NCBI GenBank assembly: GCA_036269435.1
Contig: DATASA010000165.1
Coordinates: 1 to 36,181, forward strand
Length of the DNA: 36,181 nt
Direction: 5' to 3'
Source: CADCTB01 sp036269435
GTDB taxonomy: Bacteria > Actinomycetota > Acidimicrobiia > Acidimicrobiales > AC-14
Shown here: piece by piece, positions 31,909 through 36,181 of the stretch
How the letters are laid out: each line of letters opens with the position of its first letter
How positions within the stretch are numbered: position 1 is the first letter of the stretch
Position numbers and translations under genes: made by a program
The notes under the pieces: model-generated
What the model saw: only the letters and a program-made list of their open reading frames with translations
What the model was told of the DNA's origin: nothing
Databases searched by the model: none

Positions 31909-34182
31909 TCAGCGGCGCTCCGGGACGGTGGGGAGGACGAAGATGGTCGTGGTCGGCACCCGTCGTGCCGTGGTGGTCGGTGTGGTCGGGGTGGAGAAAA
32001 GGTCGCCGAGCGGAACCGTCACCGCCGGGGTGTCGGGGACGGTGGTCGCGGTCGGGCGCACCGTCGTCGGCGTCGACTGGTCCGCGGCCGGCGCGGCCGC
32101 GGCCGCGGTGGTCGGCGTCGCCGTCGAGGACGCCCCCGACGACGAGCCCGAGCCGGAGCCGGAGGCCGACGTCGACCCGGAGCTCCCCGTGGACCCGGAC
32201 GAGGCCACGGTGGCGACCGGGCTCAAGGCGTTGCCCGACAGGTCGGGCACGGTGGCGGGCGGCGTGTCGTCCGGCGGGCTGGCCTTGATCATGAACCGCT
32301 TGAAGATCTGCGCGGGGAGGGAGCCGCCGTTGACCTTGGCCACGCCGTGGATGTTGTACAGCGGTTTCGACTGGCCCTCGGGGTACCCCATCCACACCGC
32401 GGTGGTGAGCTGGTGGGTGTAGCCGACGAACCAGGCGTCGCCGTAGGCGTCGGTGGTGCCGGTCTTGCCCCACACCTGCGCCTGGGGTATGGCGGCGGCG
32501 GCGCCCGAGCCCCGGTCGATCACCTGCTGGAGGGCGTAGTTGACCTTGTCGGCGATGCTGCGGTCGAGGACGCGAGTGGTGACCGGCCGGTCGTCGACGA
32601 TGACGGACCCGTTCTGCTTGATCTGGCGGATGACCCGTGGCTCGACATGCATGCCGCGGGCCTGCAGGGTGAGGTAGGCGTCGGCCATCTCCAGGACCGA
32701 CACGTTGCCGGTCCCGAGGGCGATCGACGCGTTCGGCGCCAGGTCCGACGTGACGCCGAGGCGGTGGGCCATGTTGACGACGTTCTGGGGCCCGACCTGG
32801 TTGACGAGCTGCGCGAAGACCGTGTTGACGGAGTTGGCGGTGGCGTCGAGCAGGCTGATCCGCCCGTAGGAGGCGCCCTCGTAGTTGTTGACCTCCCAGT
32901 CCTGGCCGTTGTCGGCCTTCGGCAGCACGATCTTGGCCGGCCCGGGGAGGGTCGACTCGAGGCTGATGTTCTGGCTCACCGCCTCGGCCAGCACGAAGGG
33001 CTTGAACGTCGACCCGGCCTGGCGCCCGGCGCCGCCTCCATCCGTTCCGACGGCGAGGTTCACCTGCGACGTCGTCCAGTCCTTGCCGCCGACCATGGCC
33101 ACGACGTGGCCGTCGTTGTCGAGCGACACCAGCGCGCCGGAGGGGTCGCCCGGCTGGTCGAGCAGCCCGTACACCGCGTCGTAGGCCATGCGCTGGGCCG
33201 TGGGGTCGAGGGTCGTGTAGACCTGCATCCCGCCCCGCAGGACCTGGTCCTCCGGATAGAGCTTGAACAGCTGCCGCTGGACGTAGGCGACGAAGTACTC
33301 GGCCCCGGTCCCCTGCATGTTGATGGTCGAGTCGGTCGAGGGCTTGGCGATCACGTAGTCGGTGAGGGGCTGGGCCTCCACCGCGTTGGCCTGGTCGACG
33401 GTGATGACCTGGGTCTGGACCATGGCCTGCAGGACGATGAAGCGCAGGTCGTGGGCCTCGACCGGGTTGTCCACGACGTCGCCGTTCGACGGCTCACGGA
33501 TGAGCCCGGCCAGGTACGCCGACTCCTTCAGCCCGAGGTCGCCCACGTCCTTGTTGAAGTAGGCCTTGGCGGCAGCCTGGACGCCGTAGGCGCCGCGCCC
33601 GAAGTACACCGTGTTGAGGTAACGCTCCAGGATCTGCTGCTTGGTCAGCTTGCGCTCGATCTTGACGGAGATGACCGCCTCGCGGATCTTGCGCCAGAGG
33701 CTGTACTGGCGGCCGACGTAGGCGTTCTTGACGTACTGCTGGGTGATGGTGGACCCACCCTCGGTCACGCCCTTGTGGCGGATGTCGGCCCAGGTGGCCC
33801 GGGCGATGCCGAGGGGGTCGATGCCACCGTGCTCGAAGAACTTGCGGTCCTCCGCCGAGACCACGGCGGCGATCATCACCGGCGGAACCTGGTCGATGGA
33901 GACCGGGAACCGGTTCTCGACCCCGTGCAGGGTGGCCAGCTGGGCGCCGGTGGCGTCGTAGAGCACGGTGGTCTGGGCCTGTGGCGCCTCGGGGGGCAGT
34001 GGGATCTGGGTGAGGACCCAGGCCACGCCGGCCAGCGCGGTGACGGCGAGGATGCCGAGCAGGAACCAGACGCGCCGGTACCGCCAGAAGAAGCTGCGGC
34101 GGCGGCCAGACCCTCGGACAGGGGGACGGGCTGCGGCAACGGGCGGAGGGGGCTCCAGGAGCCCCTGACTGCTTGGGCGCAC
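31909..34182 (-). CDS. ponA: Bifunctional class A penicillin-binding protein (PonA-type)
   Basis: The 757-residue protein has a cytoplasmic Pro/Arg-rich start and a membrane helix (about 39-58). The GT51 glycosyltransferase domain follows, with its catalytic Glu in AEDRKFFEHGG (E111) plus GGSTITQQYVKN. The transpeptidase domain has SxxK in GSTFKPF (S391, K394), SxN in SVNTVFA and KTG in KTGTTDAYGD (K573). It polymerises and cross-links peptidoglycan outside the membrane. A Ser/Gly then Thr/Pro-rich tail of about 120 residues follows, possibly for wall contact. The GTG at 34182 has TAGGCT 9 bases upstream and no clear ribosome site. Confidence 0.96.
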   Translation of the reverse strand: MRPSSQGLLEPPPPVAAARPPVRGSGRRRSFFWRYRRVWFLLGILAVTALAGVAWVLTQIPLPPEAPQAQTTVLYDATGAQLATLHGVENRFPVSIDQVPPVMIAAVVSAEDRKFFEHGGIDPLGIARATWADIRHKGVTEGGSTITQQYVKNAYVGRQYSLWRKIREAVISVKIERKLTKQQILERYLNTVYFGRGAYGVQAAAKAYFNKDVGDLGLKESAYLAGLIREPSNGDVVDNPVEAHDLRFIVLQAMVQTQVITVDQANAVEAQPLTDYVIAKPSTDSTINMQGTGAEYFVAYVQRQLFKLYPEDQVLRGGMQVYTTLDPTAQRMAYDAVYGLLDQPGDPSGALVSLDNDGHVVAMVGGKDWTTSQVNLAVGTDGGGAGRQAGSTFKPFVLAEAVSQNISLESTLPGPAKIVLPKADNGQDWEVNNYEGASYGRISLLDATANSVNTVFAQLVNQVGPQNVVNMAHRLGVTSDLAPNASIALGTGNVSVLEMADAYLTLQARGMHVEPRVIRQIKQNGSVIVDDRPVTTRVLDRSIADKVNYALQQVIDRGSGAAAAIPQAQVWGKTGTTDAYGDAWFVGYTHQLTTAVWMGYPEGQSKPLYNIHGVAKVNGGSLPAQIFKRFMIKASPPDDTPPATVPDLSGNALSPVATVASSGSTGSSGSTSASGSGSGSSSGASSTATPTTAAAAAPAADQSTPTTVRPTATTVPDTPAVTVPLGDLFSTPTTPTTTARRVPTTTIFVLPTVPERR

Positions 34183-34191
34183 GACAGCGGC

Positions 34192-34197
34192 AGCCTA
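34192..34197 (-). promoter_or_regulatory. Candidate -10 element (TAGGCT) for ponA
   Basis: On the minus strand TAGGCT lies 9 bases before GTG 34182, implying a near-leaderless ponA transcript. It touches the first unit of the 27-bp tandem repeat. Confidence 0.3.
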
Positions 34198-34259
34198 CGT
34201 CGGCGGAGAGCCGCCGGACCAGCACGTCGGCGGAGAGCCGCCGGACCAGCACGTCGGCG
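34197..34259. repeat. 27-bp tandem repeat, two full units and a partial third, with hairpins
   Basis: Units at 34197-34223 and 34224-34250 are identical, and 34251-34259 repeats the first 9 bases. Each contains CGGCGG and CCGCCG around AGAG, a perfect 6-bp stem. The array fills the gap between the DUF5318 stop and the ponA promoter. It may act as a terminator or insulator between the two co-directional genes. Confidence 0.9.
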
Positions 34260-34679
34260 TTACGAGGGGGGGGTGGGCGGGTTTCCCAGGCGGAAGCTGC
34301 GGACCAACTGGTTCCAGGCACACGCGGTGCACACCTCGACGACGTAGCACGTCGCCTCCCGGGCGCCCCGCTGGAGCTGGGTGAGCTCCTTGCGGCTGGT
34401 GATGCAGCGTCCGTGGGCGGGCAGGCGGGGCCCGAACGCGAACGAGACGAGCGTCAGTGCCGGTTCGTCGCAGATGGGGCAGTCCTCGCTGCGGGCCTCG
34501 CCGACGTTGCGGGCGGCCCGGAGCAGCTCTGGGTGGGCGTCGCACACGTCGAGGCGGCTGAGACGGCCGCGGTGGAACTCGTCCAGGGTGTGCTTGCGGA
34601 CCAGCCGGTAGTCGACCTCGCCGGGACCCGCGGGCCGTCCGGCGCCTCGCGCCTGAAGCGATTCCGGCCGGAACGTCAC
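34260..34679 (-). CDS. DUF5318 family zinc-ribbon-like protein
   Basis: The 139-residue protein reads VDYRLVRKHTLDEFHRGRLSRLDVCDAHPELLRAARNVG. Two Cys pairs, CPIC and CTAC, probably hold zinc, with RCITSRKELTQL between them. I assign it to DUF5318, the family I recall at this place (beside ponA) in mycobacteria (Rv0049-like). Its role is unknown, though its constant neighbourhood suggests a link to cell-wall growth. GTG 34679 has TACGCT 6 bases upstream and no ribosome site, indicating leaderless translation. Confidence 0.85.
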   Translation of the reverse strand: MTFRPESLQARGAGRPAGPGEVDYRLVRKHTLDEFHRGRLSRLDVCDAHPELLRAARNVGEARSEDCPICDEPALTLVSFAFGPRLPAHGRCITSRKELTQLQRGAREATCYVVEVCTACAWNQLVRSFRLGNPPTPPS

Positions 34680-34685
34680 CGGAAA

Positions 34686-34691
34686 AGCGTA
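34686..34691 (-). promoter_or_regulatory. Candidate -10 element (TACGCT), leaderless DUF5318 gene
   Basis: On the minus strand TACGCT is followed by 6 bases (TTTCCG) and then GTG 34679. It fits TANNNT with leaderless spacing, as for the genes at 12007 and 16922. Confidence 0.45.
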
Positions 34692-34748
34692 GCTCCGACC
34701 TCCGGGCTTGCCAGTTGCGGTCGACGGCCGGAGGCGGCATACTGATGT

Positions 34749-34767
34749 CGATATATCGGTCCGATAT
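34749..34767. promoter_or_regulatory. Palindromic operator upstream of padR
   Basis: Two overlapping palindromes are present. CGATATATCG covers 34749-34758. ATATCGG and CCGATAT pair around a central T at 34753-34767. They are the only AT-rich patch in the DUF5318/padR divergent gap and lie 27 bases before the padR start. Autoregulation by the PadR protein is the likely use. Confidence 0.55.
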
Positions 34768-34793
34768 GTCGGCAACGTCGGAAAGGGTCGTCG

Positions 34794-35423
34794 GTGCTCG
34801 AACTGGCCATCTTGGGACTCCTGAAAGAGCAGGAGCTCCACGGGTACGAGCTGAAGAAGCGGCTGACCGAGGCGCTGGGCGCGTTCTCGAGCGTGTCGTT
34901 CGGGTCGCTCTATCCGGCGCTGGCCCGGCTCGAAGCCGCCGGGGCGGTCCGGGCCGTGGTCGCCGCGGCCGACCCTGGCGACGACGCCCCGCCGCCCGCC
35001 GTCCCCATGACCGGCTCCATCGCCGGCGAGGCCGCCGCCTTCCGGGCCCGCCGCCCCGCCACCCGCCCGCCTCGACCGTCGCGGACCCGCAAGGTCTACG
35101 CCATCACCGACCGGGGCGAAGCCCTGTTCGAGGAGCTGCTCGAGGCGGAGTCCGTGAGCGCGGACGACGACCGCGCCTTCACCCTCAAGCTCGCCTTCTG
35201 CCGTCACCTGCCACCCGAACGCCGGCTGGGGCTGTTCGAGCGGCGGCGGGCCCTGCTGGTCGAGCGCCTGGCCAAGGCCCGCACCAGCATCCGCAGCCGC
35301 AAGGAACGCATGGACATGTACACCCAGTCGTTGGTCGACCACGGCACCGAGTCCACCGAACGAGACATCTCGTGGCTCGACCGCCTGATCGCCATCGAAC
35401 GTCAGGGAGGAGATCCCTCGTGA
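34794..35423 (+). CDS. PadR-family transcriptional regulator
   Basis: The 209-residue protein has the PadR winged helix: LELAILGLLKEQELHGYELKKRL, VSFGSLYPALARLEAAG and, after a long insert, RKVYAITDRGEALFEELLE. The C-terminal helical dimerisation part (RRALLVERLAKARTSIRSRK) follows. The insert of about 45 residues in the wing (AAADPGDDAPPPAVP ... PRPSRT) is unusual. GTG 34794 follows GGAAAGGG. Its stop overlaps ino1 by 4 bp, so the regulator and inositol synthase are co-translated. The padR-ino1 pair is conserved in mycobacteria (Rv0047c-Rv0046c), where PadR is thought to control inositol synthesis. Confidence 0.92.
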   Translation: MLELAILGLLKEQELHGYELKKRLTEALGAFSSVSFGSLYPALARLEAAGAVRAVVAAADPGDDAPPPAVPMTGSIAGEAAAFRARRPATRPPRPSRTRKVYAITDRGEALFEELLEAESVSADDDRAFTLKLAFCRHLPPERRLGLFERRRALLVERLAKARTSIRSRKERMDMYTQSLVDHGTESTERDISWLDRLIAIERQGGDPS

Positions 35424-36181
35424 ACAAGACCCCCATCCGCCTCGCGATCGCCGGCGTCGGGAACTGCGCCAGCTCGCTCGTCCAGGGGCTGACCTACTAC
35501 CGCGACGCCGACCCCGCCGACGACGTGCCCGGCCTCATGCACGTCGAGCTGGGCGGCTATCACGTCCGCGACGTCGAGGTGGTCGCCGCCTTCGACGTCG
35601 ACTCGGCCAAGGTCGGCCTCGACGTGGGCAAGGCCATCTTCTCCGGCCAGAACAACACCATCCGGTTCGCCCCGGTCGGCGAGCTGGGCGTCACCGTCCA
35701 GCGAGGGCCGACGCTCGACGGGCTCGGCAAGTACTACCGCCAGACCGTCGAGGAGTCGCTCGACGAGCCGGTCGAGGTGGTCGCCGCCCTGCGGGAGGCC
35801 CGGGCCGACGTGCTGGTCGCCTACCTGCCGGTGGGTAGCGAGGTCGCCCAGAAGCACTACGCCGCCGCGTGTCTCGAGGCGGGCGTGGCCTTCGTCAACG
35901 CCATCCCCGTCTTCATCGCCTCCGACCCCGAGTGGGCCCGTCGGTTCACGAAGGCCGGCGTACCCATCATCGGCGACGACATCAAGAGCCAGGTCGGCGC
36001 CACCATCGTCCACCGCATGCTGGCCCGCCTGTTCGAGGATCGCGGGCTCGTCCTCGACCGGACCTACCAGCTCAACGTCGGCGGGAACATGGACTTCAAG
36101 AACATGCTGGAGCGGGAGCGGCTGGAGTCGAAGAAGATCTCCAAGACGCAGTCGGTCACCAGCCAGGTCGAGAACGGGATC
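35420..36181 (+). CDS. ino1: Myo-inositol-3-phosphate synthase, C-terminus cut by window edge
   Basis: The visible 254 residues start NKTPIRLAIAGVGNCASSLV with the NAD-binding Rossmann motif. VAAFDVDSAKVGLDVGKAIF, VLVAYLPVGSEVAQKHYA, IIGDDIKSQVGATIVHR and LNVGGNMDFKNMLERERL follow, all typical of the actinobacterial enzyme. It converts glucose 6-phosphate to inositol 3-phosphate, the precursor of phosphatidylinositol and mycothiol. GTG 35420 follows GGGAGGAG and overlaps the padR stop. About 100 residues should follow beyond the right edge. Confidence 0.96.
   Translation, partial: MNKTPIRLAIAGVGNCASSLVQGLTYYRDADPADDVPGLMHVELGGYHVRDVEVVAAFDVDSAKVGLDVGKAIFSGQNNTIRFAPVGELGVTVQRGPTLDGLGKYYRQTVEESLDEPVEVVAALREARADVLVAYLPVGSEVAQKHYAAACLEAGVAFVNAIPVFIASDPEWARRFTKAGVPIIGDDIKSQVGATIVHRMLARLFEDRGLVLDRTYQLNVGGNMDFKNMLERERLESKKISKTQSVTSQVENGI

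Overview
The window is about 36 kb of very GC-rich bacterial chromosome. GTG starts, ATGA/GTGA stop-start overlaps and densely packed genes on both strands are common. The right end (27.4-36.2 kb) carries the order dnaB, rplI, ssb, rpsF ... ponA, DUF5318, padR, ino1. From memory this matches the Rv0046c-Rv0058 block of Mycobacterium tuberculosis, so the organism is almost certainly an actinomycete. A deep branch such as Acidimicrobiia is my inference only. I see no phage, plasmid, insertion sequence, CRISPR array, rRNA or tRNA.

Layout. 0-5.3 kb: the end of a small ABM-like protein gene, a small membrane protein, a two-gene heterodimeric ABC exporter, then an AhpD-like peroxidase gene interrupted by an in-frame TGA. 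5.5-8.4 kb: a DUF6069-like membrane protein and a surface module (anchored Ig-like protein plus anchored BNR/sialidase-like protein). 8.5-13.3 kb: a divergent pyruvate kinase, a HemK-like methyltransferase, a CDGSH iron-sulfur protein, a convergent haem-oxygenase-like diiron protein, a TerB-like protein and an alpha/beta hydrolase. 13.4-19.5 kb: a frameshifted S9 peptidase, an aldose epimerase, and small membrane or coiled-coil proteins including DUF998, DUF3817 and DUF445. 19.6-26.4 kb: glutamate decarboxylase, an accessory ClpP divergent from an SRPBCC-ArsR pair with two palindromic operators between them, a membrane protein-regulator pair joined by a coding tandem repeat, and a DGPF protein with an ECF42-type sigma factor. 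26.6-27.2 kb: a lipoprotein. 27.4-36.2 kb: the conserved replication/ribosome/cell-wall/inositol block, with panB-DUF192 inside it and no rpsR between ssb and rplI.

The most striking feature is the AhpD-family gene at 4722-5339. Its in-frame TGA (4986-4988) falls exactly on the second cysteine of the catalytic CxxC motif. The same reading frame continues with the rest of the family fold, and a compact hairpin with a G-first loop lies 10-28 nt downstream. This is the pattern of a selenocysteine (CxxU) peroxidase.

Second-tier observations are: the 4 x 30-bp hairpin repeat that is itself an open frame linked by ATGA and GTGA overlaps to both neighbours; a recurring TANNNT hexamer 6-9 nt upstream of start codons, suggesting leaderless transcripts; the clpP/arsR operators; and a pyruvate kinase with altered K+-site residues. 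The S9 peptidase frameshift shows that either sequence error or gene decay is present here, which must be kept in mind when judging the TGA.
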